Positions 43,935-54,959 of a stretch of 64,000 nt of DNA are shown in pieces. Numbering within the stretch: the stretch's first letter is position 1; the number at the start of each line of letters is the position of its first letter. A program made the position numbers and the translations under genes. This DNA is from Armigeres subalbatus (taxonomy: Eukaryota > Arthropoda > Insecta > Diptera > Culicidae): the NCBI RefSeq assembly GCF_024139115.2, contig NW_026943205.1:372001-436000 (forward strand). The letters run 5' to 3'. Below the pieces are notes generated by a model that saw nothing but the letters and a program-made list of their open reading frames with translations, ran no database searches and was not told where the DNA came from.

Positions 43935-44425
43935 GCACCTTTTCGAAGGAAAAATTGTTTTTTTTTCTATCAGGGATTGACGTCATACCGTGTTTTATCT
44001 ATCAGGGACTGATAATGTACCCTCTCAGGGAATGATTGTTTACCCTAATATGGATTGATAATTTACGCTCTCATTCACTCTATCAGGGAATGATAATGTA
44101 CCCTCTCAGGGGAATGATTGCTAACCCTATCAGGGATTGCCGATGTACCCTCTCGGGGGGATGATTGTTAACCCTATCAGGGATTGATAATTTACCCTCT
44201 CAGGGGAATGATTGTTAACCCTATCAGGGATTGCCGATGTACCCTCTCAGGGGGATGATTGTTAACCCTATCAGGGATTGTCGATCTACCCTCCTCGGGG
44301 ATGATTGTTAACCCTATCAGGGATTGTCGATCTACCCTCTCGGGGGGATGATTGTTAACCCTATCAGGGACTGATAATTTACCCTCTCAGGGGAATGATT
44401 GTTTACCCTATCAGCGACTTACGAA
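43935..44425. repeat. 47-bp minisatellite in place of gypsy gag-RT
   Basis: About ten units of 47 bp, each with AACCCTATCAGGGATTG and TACCCTCTCAGGGG. The two blocks are themselves partly palindromic (CCCTATCAGGG, CCTCTCAGGGG). Units drift in sequence towards the right edge of the pol sequence. Confidence 0.9.
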
Positions 44426-44447
44426 AAAAGTCAGTAAGTGCCAATTA

Positions 44448-44461
44448 CCCGTACCGCGCCA
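44448..44461 (-). other. Candidate gypsy primer-binding site
   Basis: One base after the 5' LTR, the minus strand reads TGGCGCGGTACGGG, starting with TGG as expected for pairing with a tRNA CCA end. The tRNA was not identified. Confidence 0.4.
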
Positions 44462-44462
44462 A

Positions 44463-44746
44463 TGTCGTGTCTTCCGGTCGTACTCAAACTCTTTCATTAA
44501 CCAACTACTAGCGACAAAGTGTTGAGTTCGGATAATTGACCAGATATCTGATCCGCAAGAAAACACAGCACTTCTTCCGTTGAAGCTATTTTTTTCCGAA
44601 CCTCTCTATTCTTTTCGTATGTATTTGTTTCTTTTAAGTCGTCTATGTATACGTCATAACCCTTCTACAACCGCTCTCCTCTTTAAACTCACACTTTTAG
44701 AATCTTTAAAATACTTTTCATGTCGTTCTCTTTCCTGTTCCCTACA
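44463..44746 (-). repeat. 5' LTR of the gypsy element
   Basis: 284 bp, TGT...ACA ends, similar to 41134-41444 apart from small indels. It is followed outside by an AATAATTCAT microsatellite (44747-44820). Confidence 0.9.
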
Positions 44747-44879
44747 TCATAATAATTCATAATAATAATTAATAATTCATAATAATTCATAATAACTCTA
44801 ATTCATAATAAACCGTTCATAATAAAACTGTTCTTATATCCGGAAGTAGTGGTATGGATTTTTGTGTAATTTATATAGT

Positions 44880-45480
44880 TCAGGTAAATTTCCCGGTTCT
44901 TGTTTTTTTTCATTTATTCTTATTATAATCAAATGTATATTTGTCCTGAGGTAGACGGCAATTCCGACCATTGAACAACCCACTGCATAGTTCAATTTTA
45001 TCAACACAAATATGTACAGGAAGTGACTTCAAACTATCGACAGACACAGTCCTGAGTTAAATTTTCCTTGATCCAAACAGATCCGTTGGCGAATTCGACC
45101 ACCAACCAATCTACACACCATACAGTTATTTTTGATTTAATTTGTCCTAACTGGGTTCAGTGGTCCAAAGCTACATTTTACTTGATCCAAATAGGTTCAA
45201 TGGCAACTCCCGGCCACCAACAAACCAACTCCAAAATATGGTTTTCCCTGATTCGACTAGATCCGGTAGAAACTCTGACCTTCAACCATCTCACCCCAGA
45301 GTGAAATTTTATTAGCTCTGTTCGGTCCAGAAGTGGTTTCAAAACAACGTCAGACCCACTCCAGAATCGGATTTTCCTTGATGCGAATAGGTCCGATAAC
45401 GATCCCGATAATCGACCGACGCATTTCAGAGCTGGATTTTATTGACCCAACTAGACCCAGCAGTGCGTAGGCTCTGAGAA
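44880..45480. repeat. Degenerate minisatellite, TTTTCCTTGATCCAA units
   Basis: Units of roughly 85-90 bp, each with TTTTCCTTGATCCAAATAGG or a variant followed by a CCACCAACC-like stretch. At least six are recognisable. Divergence is high. It belongs to the interior of the hAT-type element. Confidence 0.6.
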
Positions 45481-46024
45481 AACCTTAACATTATTAATGA
45501 ACTTCCAGCACGGCTCTAGAAGGTCGCTCAAATAACTTGTGAAATAATCAAAAAAAGGATCACCAAATGGAAACAAATCTTAGATGGACATTCTGCAATT
45601 CAAATGAATTCCAGGAACAAAAGTTCTTGTTCTCTTCACAGTATTGAATGATGTTTAAAGCATCTTTAAACCATTAAACCTTCTAATTTTACTGTTCATG
45701 CATTTCAAATTGTCAAATTGTTGTTAAATTTTCCCATTTTTATAATCAAAAGAGGGGCGTCAAATCATGGTTTCGCCAAGGGCGCTAGCAGTCCACGCTA
45801 CGGCTCTGGATAAACTTAATAAATTAAATCCACCATAAAAAGTATAGTTGTCAATAATAATCTCCTCGTTTTATAGGTCTAATCATTCCTAATTAACATG
45901 AAAGCAGTGTATTGGCAAGTGGCAAGGGATAGCCAGATTTTTTTCAAGCTTTTATGGGTATTATTCTAAGTGAAATATAAAAATTAAAATCATCCGACTG
46001 ATCTGGAAAGCTGCTCAATATTTA

Positions 46025-46300
46025 AGGGTCTAAAATTGTATCGCACAAACGTTCTGCTAGCGCAAAAATGCTCGATAATGATTTGTTGCTATATAAGTCG
46101 GAGTTTTGCAAGCCCGCACTTAGCAGCTTTTTTACTATCCTGTGAAATTTTACTATTAAAAGAAATACTTACGTGTTTTTTGAAAAATAATATTCTCAAA
46201 ACTGATCTGGGAAATGTTTGTTTCGGCAGGCATTTGGTGCGGGTTAGCAGAACACCGACAAAATGGTGTACAATGTTCTGCTTTGATCGCTGTCAGTAAC
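46025..46300. repeat. Possible third locus of GCAGAAC/GTTCTGC cores
   Basis: AGCAGAACACCGACAAAATG followed by AATGTTCTGCTTTG at about 46247-46291, and AACGTTCTGCTAGCGC near 46048. The layout resembles the cores at 39190-39440 but lacks the GGCCGATCG centre. Confidence 0.4.
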
Positions 46301-47190
46301 AGCATGTTCCTATCATTTGGTGGCCTATCAATGTCACCTAAGAATTGATAGCGTTTTGAAAGACCATTGACTGCTATGATGAAGAAATGATCTAGCTACT
46401 AACACCGCTATCAATATCCTGCATCTGGCTGTAGTGATGGTGATATGGAGCAGCTCTGCTGAGATGTCGATAGCTGATTCCACGCTTTCTCTGAGGAAAG
46501 TGGGTGAGCCATTATTCAGAATCAAAAGACCGGCTTTAGAAAGAGCGTGGAAGTTTCTTACAGACTCCAACCGGCTTCTTCTGCAGACCAGGCACTTTTC
46601 AGCTGGGGAAGTAGACCATCGCAATAGTGATGGCGAAAGGTCAGTCTAGTCTCAACGCAACAACTGGGAAACTGGCGTCTATGTCGATTTGGGAGTGCGC
46701 TGTTCTATCCAATATATCCAATAATTAAAACATAATTTCGAATAATCAAATAATCGATCAAACTACCGCAGCTGGCACTCCACATTTTTTTCACTGCTAT
46801 TTGGCATGGCATGCTAAGATGCCAGGACCAAATACCAGGTTTGTGTTTCAGTGTATTGACGATTTGCATACTTGCTGTAGAACTTTGACAGCTGCTGAAG
46901 AACGGAATCCGTAAAATGAATTTTTTTGAAAAGATCTGCAATAGTAAACAAGTAATTCAGAAACTCCGAAAACATGCATTTTTCAGCAGAGATGGCCAAA
47001 TTAGGCTTCCTCTATATACATACCATTAGTAACGTGTAAAACCGATATTTGCTCAGAGAAAAATAATGGAATAATAGAAGGTGCGTTGCAATATCGATCA
47101 AACAGTTTCCAGTCGAAAAGTAAACACCATTCGCTTCAAATCGATTTTATTTCGATCGAATTTCGCTGCGGTCAATTGCTTTTCGGTCCG
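46300..47190. other. No recognisable gene
   Basis: Short open frames only. A GGCCAAATTAGGC stretch near 46993 resembles the end of the MITE at 16091-18620. Confidence 0.35.
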
Positions 47191-47195
47191 ATTCT

Positions 47196-47400
47196 CGGTC
47201 CGGTCTAGGATGTTTTCGGGTTGAAAACATTCTCGACTCCCTGGGCATAGTGTATCCATTGTACTTGCCACACAAGATACATACTCATGCAATGGCGGGC
47301 ATAGAAAAGCTTTCAATTGATAACTGAGGAATTGCTAATAGAATACTAAGTTGAAAAGCAGGCCAAGTTCCAGTTGGAATGTAGAGCTATTGAAGAAGAA
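47196..47400 (+). mobile_element. tRNA-derived SINE, Feilai-like, 5' truncated
   Basis: Plus orientation, starting inside the B-box region (GGTCCGGTCTAGGATG), then GGTTGAAAACATTCTCGACT, CCCTGGGCATAGTGTATCCA, the tail-side AAGTTGAAAAGCAGGCC and a GAAGAAGAAG end near 47401. This is the best preserved 3' half of this family in the window. Confidence 0.8.
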
Positions 47401-47404
47401 GAAT

Positions 47405-48650
47405 TGCTGGGAGACACCCCTTGACATTTTTCATTGGCATTCCAACTTTAATTTTACGGTATTGGAAATTTTGAAGTGTATATAAAAATGTCATTATTGG
47501 AAGTTTTTATTTATTGCATGAATGTACTCCTATATGTTTCGTATTAAAAACTAAAAATAAACAGCTTGTCATGAGACGTTTGTTTGGTCTTTTAAAATTC
47601 ACAACACTTTTGAATAATTTTTCGATAGGTATCAGAAAATCTGCACACGCCATAGTACGCTGATCGGTTTTTGTGATGCTCCGGCAGCGGGCGGCGGATA
47701 CGACCCGACAAAAAACAACGTGAAGTAAATTGCTCGCAATCATAAGTTTTTCCTCTCGGTTGAAACCGTTGTTCTTCTTCGTCGGAGGCGACTAACAACG
47801 CGCGCTGCAGCAATGTGCAAAAGTGGAAAAATGTAAACCATATTTTACATTCACGCACGGACCTTCACGCACGCACGCACGCTCGCTCGCATCAGCAGTA
47901 CCGCTAACGTACTGCTTGTCATGGTGGTGCTCCATCGCGCAAGAGTGTCTGGTTTGAACGGAGTGGGTTATAAGCAGAAGTAGCCGCGTTTTCCCCTCTT
48001 TACAAAGGTCGACGTCAATTTCGATCAGTTTCTGAAACTGGGATGTAGAAGGAACCAGATACACATCATAATGCAATAATGGCATGACGCAGCTACATGT
48101 GTGTATGGGCGGGTGCTCTGCTGGATATAGAGCCATACTTGGCAGGCCAAATCCATTGAACTGTTTATACCGCTTCTCCGAAATGTTTACATTATGGAAT
48201 TTACGTAGATGCCGTGCTTCGCATTTTCATCCACTACCGGAGCGAAATATCGATGGATGGTTGGGTATAGAATTCCTGTGCCTTGAGGTGTTCCGACGTG
48301 GTTTTGTATTTTCAATCTTTAATTGAGTGCAAGATGGAGGGAGGTACATACATATAAAGGCGGGGTGGGATAATTGGAAACTGCGAAGGTTTGCGGAAAT
48401 CGCTTCAATCACCTGATTTCCACCTGATTAATAGGATACAAAATGCTGGCAGTAATGGGACAACAATATTGTCAGTTTGACGGACATTGGTATTTCTCAT
48501 CGAACCTATATGTGATAATATTTGATTAGAATAGAACTTGTTTAGAAAATTGTCACTAGTCGTATAAATGAGTGGTGCGAAACCTGCTTGGAAATATCTA
48601 AATCATCGGTTCCCAAATGTTTACGGTTTATTTCTGATGGTTAACTGCGT
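47405..48650. other. No recognisable gene
   Basis: Includes an ACGC-rich microsatellite (47850-47890) and several small open frames without a signature. Confidence 0.35.
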
Positions 48651-48654
48651 TAAA

Positions 48655-48800
48655 GTTGACTCGACTTACAAGTACGAGTACAAGACACTGAAGATGGTCT
48701 CACTGTTGAGGTTGGAATACGTATCTGTCAAAGGTACAATAAAATGGTGGAATTAAATGAGATATATAATAAACTCGTCTTATGAGATACACCACCAAAA
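48655..48800. repeat. Diverged half of the hairpin MITE at 40198
   Basis: Shares GACTCGACTTACAAGTACGAG, ACACTGAAGA, TGGTGGAATTAAATG and the ACTCGTCTTA end with the right half of 40198-40388 or its loop. Confidence 0.5.
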
Positions 48801-49845
48801 GCTCAAAATAACTTTTCTATACACTGAAGTTGCTTTTCATGCAGCTTTATTTTCACGTTTCACAAATTTTAGGATTTACGCGGAATTTAAAAGCATACTC
48901 GACTTTATTGCTCTTTACAACAAAGTTTTATAGAAGTTCCACCATTTTTTTTATTGCTTTTTATTGATTTTTGAAATTTTTCCTTGCTTCACGTTTTTTT
49001 AGTACTTGATTTGAAAAAAACAATCTAAACTAAAAGGAGCCAATTAAAAATTATGATCATTCAACCTCAGTTTAACCTTCCTTCCAATACATATAAAAGC
49101 ATTTGCTTCTTTCCAAAGAAAATCTCGCGGTAAATTTATGATAAACATTCGTTCGAAACTACATGGCAAGAGGGCGGCTCGGTCGTTAGTATCAATTCAC
49201 AATAAATGAACCGAACCTACACCAGCCAATTCGCGGCAGTGTTCGGTAGGTATGAACACATTATAACAGGCGCATTTTCCGATCGTTTTCCGTTTTTCAC
49301 ACCCGTTCCCACCCATCCGCAGCCAATCACGAACCGCTCTATCTCTCTATCACCTTATTGCCCCAGACCAGACTCTATGTATGTACTGCTCTGTACACAC
49401 ATGTCGATGGATGGATGGATGATGATTGGATGTGTATAATGTTTTCTTCTCCGTGAAAGGGGCCACGTGCGTTTGTTTTCTAGTATGTAGTCACGGCGCG
49501 GCATGACCTCACTTGCTAACACCACGATCCCATTCGCCTTAGCCTTTTTTACCGCAAAATTAGTGGTTCTCAATTGTAGTTCAAATAGGCGAAATCAAAT
49601 AACAGTTACTTTTTAAATTCTATAAATGGCAAAAAAATCATTTTCTTCTTGCTGTGTCCCCAACATTGCTTTGCACATTTTTAACAAAAAGCGCAAACTA
49701 ACTGTAAGACAATTAGCTTAACCATTGACTTTATAAAATAAGGTAAGGCATAGTTATTTTAATTGAGAATGAGAATGAAGATTTGATTTATTGCAATTGG
49801 AAGAACAAATTTATAAGAAAGTTACTGACCGAAAGATGGACAATT
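48800..49845. other. No recognisable gene; possible promoter area
   Basis: AT-rich at first, then less so from about 49150. No transposon signature. A TATAAA lies near 49621, but its relevance is unknown. Confidence 0.3.
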
Positions 49846-50157
49846 CCTATTAGACCAACAACATTTACAACGGCCCGCCAATCTCGACGCGAAGCCCACT
49901 GCTCGCGAGGAGGCAATGTGTTTCTGGCGTCCGAATCTCGTGCGGACTGACTGTACCGTCCCGACCCGCGTCGCGTCACCGGTTTGTGGTTCCTTCTCGA
50001 CCTCATCCTTCCGCAGCACGCACGGTACGGTGCTGCCAGCCCCAGCAAAGCCGGTCGGCAATTGCACCCGCAGCCACATCTCGAGAGGAGGAAATTTTAA
50101 GTGAAATTTTCATTCTTATAAACATTAAACTTTTCTAATCGATTCTGTTTGTTTTAG

Positions 50158-51027
50158 AGAGCGCGCACGGGGTGTGGGTGACGCATCGGCAACGGGGGCA
50201 ACGCATGATCGCATCGTGTGCTGCGCCAGGGGCTCGGGAAAACCGGAATTTTCGTTCGCCAGTTCCAATTAATATTTCAGTGAGTTCGGTGCGAATTTTC
50301 CCGCGTTGGGGGAGGTTTTTGTCGATCAATCCACGTGGTTCCGTGTTCCGGGGGTTGAGTGTCGTCTCTGTCGTTCTCCTAACGGTTTGCCGGGAAGTGA
50401 CGTGCGTTTGAGGCGATTAGCGCCGTGAATTGATTAAAATCTGGCGCCTGTCGCCGTGATTGCATATGGAGTGAAAGGTGTTTTGGGCCAAAGGTGAAAA
50501 TTTCCTTGCATACATATTGGCAGAGGGGTGCTTCCGGGGAAGTTTCGCTAAATCAAAAGTGTCAACAAAGCTAAAATTTGTTCGCAAAGTGGAAGAAGCA
50601 GTCGAGCGAGAGGGCAGAGGAGCAATATTGGGGGTCTGTGAAAATTGAGCTCGTAGTGAAAGGAGGGTGAATGCATTAGAGAGCGGTATCGAATTTCGGT
50701 GCTTTCATTCGTTAAGTGCTTGTAGGGGAAAGGCAAAGTGGATGTGTGCGCTGCAGTGCCACGTGTAAGGATAAAATATCAGCGGTTGCAGGCGGAAGTT
50801 CGTTGGTGGTGGGTGTCTTACCCTGGAAAACAGTGAAAAAGTGAGCTTTCTGTGAAGAGAAATACGAGAATCTGACAGCCAGTCTCCGCGGTTCTGAGGA
50901 ATACGTCTGGTTCAAGGAGCATCAGCGGAAAGCATCGATTTCTGTACATTTGTTGGGACCCGTCGTCATCGATTGGAGCATGATGGATAGCGCTGCTGCT
51001 AACATGTGGTATTATGACGCTCTATGG
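50158..51027 (+). other. Candidate 5' untranslated exon with start codon
   Basis: This stretch is transposon-free and richer in G and C than its surroundings. A pyrimidine-rich TTCTGTTTGTTTTAG ends at 50157 and could be an acceptor. A GTAAAG donor follows at 51028. It holds many short frames and stops, as expected of a leader. GC-rich sequence at 49850-50100 may be an upstream leader exon. It could belong to a gene continuing to the right or be an alternative first exon of the CELF gene. Confidence 0.4.
50980..51027 (+). CDS. Candidate N-terminal coding segment, 16 codons, then splice donor
   Basis: An ATG at 50980 begins MMDSAAANMWYYDALW and runs in frame to a GTAAAG donor at 51028. An in-frame TGA lies upstream at about 50839-50841, so this is the first usable start after it, with a second ATG directly behind. 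I do not recognise the protein. It leaves in phase 0. Splice logic, GC content and lack of transposon sequence support it, but there is no homology evidence. Confidence 0.4.
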
Positions 51028-51399
51028 GTAAAGATTGTTCATGTGTTTTTGTATATTTTCATTTCCATGCGTTCGATTATTTATAGATTCAGGCCTTTGT
51101 AGATGTTTACCTTATTATTACATTAAGAATATCGTTTCATGGTGAAATGTTTCAAACTTTCTTTCAGTTTTGGTTGACTCTGAGGTGAAAGGTGAAGTGA
51201 GCTTGCACAAGCAAAAGTGCAATAATTCACTATGATGATTAGATGGATGGGTCTGTATGTCTCGGATTATTTGTAGCTTTCAGTTTGTCATGTTACGCAA
51301 TAGCTGATGAATAAATCTGAATCAGAATATAGGCGTGCTTACTAATAGGCTATGCGAATTTCGAAAAAAAATAGTTCCGGGGTATTCAACAGAGCGTAA

Positions 51400-51660
51400 A
51401 CGAATAAATCTTCCAATGAATGATGAAGTTTGTTAGGATTGAATAATTTAATCCTATGATTAATGATTAATTAATTGATGACAATGATTATTGATTATAA
51501 TTAACGATTAAACAACTTTTTGACAATGATTAACGATTATGATTATTGAATAACATGTTTCGAGTATGATGAACGATTAACGATCATGGTAAAATATTGA
51601 TGACAATGACAATGTGTATGATTAATGATTAACGATCGATATGATACATGAATAATGAAC
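51400..51660. repeat. GATTA-rich degenerate minisatellite
   Basis: Repeated AATGATTAACGATTATGATT-like units of about 10-25 bp, all in one orientation; AT-rich and noncoding. Confidence 0.7.
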
Positions 51661-51878
51661 AAAAACATGATGTGGATATTACAGTGTTTCTCTATACAAA
51701 CTTTTTAACACCTACGTGCCTGGCCCCCATGTGTAAAAAAAATCTAAATACTTGCTCTCAGCAGTTATATGGCGGAGTTTGGTTATATTTACTTTACGGC
51801 TACAAAATTCGTATTGCTGTTTAGGTATTGATCATGGTTTTGAGAACGGCCATGACTCTAGAGATATTGATAGTAAGT

Positions 51879-52110
51879 ATGGGCTAATATCTCAGTTATC
51901 TTTCAACCGATTTTGGAGATTTTGGTATCAGTCGATTGGTGAGCTCTTTAAGATTTTGCACAACTATTAAAAAAAATGTGCTAAAAGCGCTAAAGTTCTG
52001 AAAATTGTTTTTCGCCAGCCACTGTTAAAAACCAACCAATCCTGCATGTGCATCGCTAGCACAGACATCAAAATCACGTCACTTACGGGCGGGTTCAAAG
52101 TGCAATCCTG
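51879..52110 (+). repeat. Inverted-pair repeat, left member
   Basis: AGTATGGGCTAATAT, GATTTTGGTATCAGTCGATT, CTTTAAGATTTTGC and ACCAACCAATCCTGC...ACATCAAAAT blocks occur in the complement at about 53235-53448. Either two insertions of one family or long ends of a larger element of about 1.6 kb; a young SINE lies between. Confidence 0.6.
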
Positions 52111-52372
52111 GGCTTGACGACGGCAGAAAGTTGAAGTTGGTAGCAGCGAAAGCGCTCGTTGGATGGAAATACTGCAAAAATCTATTCGCATGGATGACGT
52201 CTCAAATCATCGAGTTGCTGACAATTGCGTCAGCAGCAGTAACAGTTAATAAACATTTCCAATATTTCAAAATAGGATATTTTACCCTTTTCGTAATCCT
52301 ACGTCCGATTAGTGGTCGAGTCTTGGATCCAACCTTCTGATTGAAATAAAAAACTATTCTATAAACAACATA

Positions 52373-52664
52373 AGGGGCCCTCCTTAGCCGTGCGGTAAGA
52401 TGCGCGGCTACAAAGCAAGACCATGCTGAGGGTGGCTGGGTTCGATTCCCGGTGCCGGTCTAGGCAATTTTCGGATTGGAAATTATCTCGACTTCCCTGG
52501 GCATAAAAGTATCATCGTGTTAGCCTCATGATATACGAATGCAAAATGGTAACTTGGCTTAGAAACCTCGCAGTTAATAACTGTGGAAGTGCTTAATGAA
52601 CACTAAGCTGTGAGGCGGCTCTGTCCCAGTGTGGGGATGTAATGCCAATAAGAAGAAGAAGAAG
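52373..52664 (+). mobile_element. tRNA-derived SINE, complete, 12-bp target duplication
   Basis: 292 bp flanked by ATAAACAACATA (52361-52372 and 52665-52676). It has the A box region TTAGCCGTGCGGTAAGATGC, the intact B box GGTTCGATTCCCGG, a body with CTGGGCATAAAAGTATCATC and a tail (AAGAAG)n. The intact promoter and clean duplication make it the youngest SINE here. Same family as 19988-20267 and 11267-11421. Confidence 0.92.
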
Positions 52665-53234
52665 ATAAACAACATACAATTTATATAAACATATTCTCGC
52701 AGATCTAAAACCAATGCATTTTTAGCTTTTTAGTTGGCCTTAATCTAGAATTAAAAAAAAACACTTTAATTAGGTTAAAAAAGGGTTTTAGATGCTGTCA
52801 ACTTAATTTTGACCGAAACGATCCTTACATTTACATCTCTCCGCTACTTACTCCTTCATTTCTTCTCTTAAAATGTTGGTCCTGAAAAGAACCGATTTTC
52901 GTTTCACAGTGCACCCAACAGTAACCAAACGATGGTCCGTGGAAATTTCTCTTGAGTGCTGCTCCTGTTGGCAACTGCCTCTCGATGATCCCTTTTCTGC
53001 TGGGACTGCTGCCACCAGCCACATCGTTGCGACAGAACTATGAAGGTAAAGAAAAAAAGGTTTTGGCAAAAATTCATTCGAGAATAATAATGAAGTTCAT
53101 TATGCCACGCAATGAATGGTCTCGTACTGAAAAGGTAATAAAGTTTAAAATATTGAATATTAATGATAATCAACATTATTTTTTTACGTGTGCAGTCCTC
53201 TTGATTGCTATCTGTGAAATTTTGATTGAACTGA

Positions 53235-53448
53235 GGATTAGAGCCCAGCCCGTACGTTGCACGATTTTGATGTCTGCCTGCGATTCACGCACAGGATTGG
53301 TTGGTTAACCGATCTTTAACAGTGACTGGTTAGCGCGTTTAACCCATTGTTTTAATAATTGGGCAAAGTCTTAAAGATTTCACCAATCGATTGATATCAA
53401 AATCTCTGAAATCGGATGAAAAATTATATATTAACCCATACTACCTGA
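53235..53448 (-). repeat. Inverted-pair repeat, right member
   Basis: Complement of the blocks at 51879-52110, in matching order. Confidence 0.6.
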
Positions 53449-53929
53449 CCACTTTTCGTGATCGTTTCAAATTTGAATGGCGGCAGCATAAAATTTCCAT
53501 AAATAATAAGGGAAATGTACCAATTGTCGCCATACATAAGAACAGCTATTTAAAAAAATAGTAAAAGGCATGTGGGTGGACTTCATATATCAAGCGAAAG
53601 GTTTTACTTCCTGCTCCTTAGATCAGCTGTGCAAATCACAATAAAATTTGTTATAATACTCAAAATTGATTAATCCATAATAGGAACACATGCACCAGTT
53701 CTTAATTTTGGTTTCTTATTTGGCAAATCCCATTGTTTTCTTATGGGATTGGCCAAATTGGGACCGTTACTGCGACAACTGGTGCAAAGGACGTCAAAAA
53801 TCAAGCAAAATCAATTTTTACAATTATGCTTCGCTTGTTTTGGAGGAGATCAAATGTGATATCGTATCATATGAATATGCTTTATCGATCTGAACTTGTT
53901 TTGTGGTGATTTGATTGGCTATTTCGCAT

Positions 53930-54150
53930 ATAAAGCACTAGTGCGATAACTGGGTATGAGCAATAAACAAATATAAAATTTCCACAAGTAATGCTAAATT
54001 TCCATAACGAATTGAGATTTTTCCACAAAACAAGAATAAATTGGCACTTTTAAAAGCAAAAATAAAAATTAAAAATTATATTAAAAATTCCACAAAATAA
54101 TCAATAAAGATCAATCAAAAATAAGAAAACTCTCCATAAAAAGAAGGCCA
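53930..54150 (-). repeat. Dispersed TTATGGAAATTTT-type repeat, copy 2
   Basis: Complement of the blocks listed for 22990-23480, such as CACTTTTAAAAGCAAAAAT and AAATTTCCATAA. Confidence 0.5.
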
Positions 54151-54270
54151 AGCCAAGGGCCGAAACGTAGGAAACTAAACCAACGTGTCGTTTCGATTTT
54201 TGTTAGACTGAAAAGCCGCAAATCTCAAAGTTATAAAAAAAACCCAACTTAATTCACCGAGTGGTAATAC

Positions 54271-54742
54271 TGCCTTTCTCGCATTTAGTCAAGACACCAA
54301 CCTTATATAACGTCAATATGGTTCGATGTACCATTTTCTTTATAACTTTCAAACGCAACGGTCGATCGATATAAAATTCAATAGTGATCTATGAGGCTTT
54401 GCCCCCTGTCGAATGAAACTTGTTGCGAGAAAATCGGCTAAGGATTACCTTTTTTTGTGTCTTTATTAAAGAGACTTTCAGCCCGAGGCTGGCTCGTCTC
54501 CGAAACTAAGGATTACTATATGAAAAGTTGTCTAATGTTTTTCTTAGCTTTTGTGCACACACATACACACACACATACACACACACACATACATACACAC
54601 GGACAGACGGACATTTGCTCAGCTTTCTGAGCTGAGTCGATTGGTATATAACACTATAGGTCTCCGAGGCTTCTGTAAAAAGCTCGTTGTCGGAGTGAAA
54701 TGATAGCCTTTCGGTACAACTTTGTTGTACGAGAAAGGCAAA
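54271..54742. mobile_element. GCCTTTCTCG-end MITE, full length, with a 57-bp insertion
   Basis: Ends CTGCCTTTCTCG and, in complement, TTTGCCTTTCTCG. It has an internal CA-microsatellite (54555-54600), GCTGAGTCGATTGGTATATA and GATAGCCTTTCGGTACAACT. A partial copy is at 23747-24010. A small retro-insertion interrupts it at 54449-54505. Confidence 0.75.
54449..54505 (-). mobile_element. 57-bp retro-insertion with polyadenylation signal and A tail
   Basis: Flanked by CTAAGGATTAC (54438-54448 and 54506-54516). On the minus strand it reads GGAGACGAGCCAGCCTCGGG, then a short stretch, AATAAAGACAC and an A run. It is a severely 5'-truncated retrocopy, probably of a LINE 3' end. Confidence 0.75.
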
Positions 54743-54829
54743 ACAATAAAATTGATAAAATTTTCATCAGCTTTAAACGCTTTAAAGAAAGGGTCATCTA
54801 TGTAAAATGCTCAGGTTTATTGCTTTTTG

Positions 54830-54957
54830 TTTTTCATATTTTTTTATTGCTCTTTATTGATTTTTACGTGTAAAGTTTTTAATTTTTTGTGGAAAAAAAA
54901 ATATTTTGTGAGAAAATTTGTATTTGTATTTGTACAACATTTCCATAAATAAATCAA
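54830..54957. other. AT-rich spacer with parts of the dispersed repeat
   Basis: Contains TTTTTTATTGCTCTTTATTG and TTTTTGTGGAAAAA stretches like those of 22990-23480 and 55540-55750. Confidence 0.35.
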
Positions 54958-54959
54958 TA

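Larger units (their letters stand above)
41134..44746 (-). mobile_element. Ty3/gypsy element with both LTRs, gag and most RT lost
   Basis: LTRs lie at 41134-41444 (3') and 44463-44746 (5'). Between them, on the minus strand, are the end of RT (43840-43640), RNase H (43740-42967) and integrase (42974-41643). The stretch where gag, protease and most of RT should be (43850-44440) holds a 47-bp minisatellite instead. A purine-rich tract precedes the 3' LTR and a candidate primer-binding site follows the 5' LTR. No env was found. No target duplication was found at the outer ends. Confidence 0.85.
39885..45808. mobile_element. hAT-type element swollen by nested insertions
   Basis: The left end CAGCGCCGTAGCGTG and the right end, in complement CAGAGCCGTAGCGTG, are flanked by the same 8 bp, GATAAACT (39877-39884, 45809-45816). 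An 8-bp duplication and CAG...CTG ends are hAT marks. Both sides continue with GCCAAGGGCGC-type sequence. Inside lie a hairpin MITE, a LINE tail, a gypsy element with both LTRs, and two minisatellites. No transposase frame was found, so it was probably non-autonomous. Confidence 0.8.

Noticed and set aside
52373..52450. A tRNA gene
   Set aside because: A and B boxes are present, but there is no full acceptor stem or cloverleaf. The sequence belongs to a SINE with a tail and target duplication.
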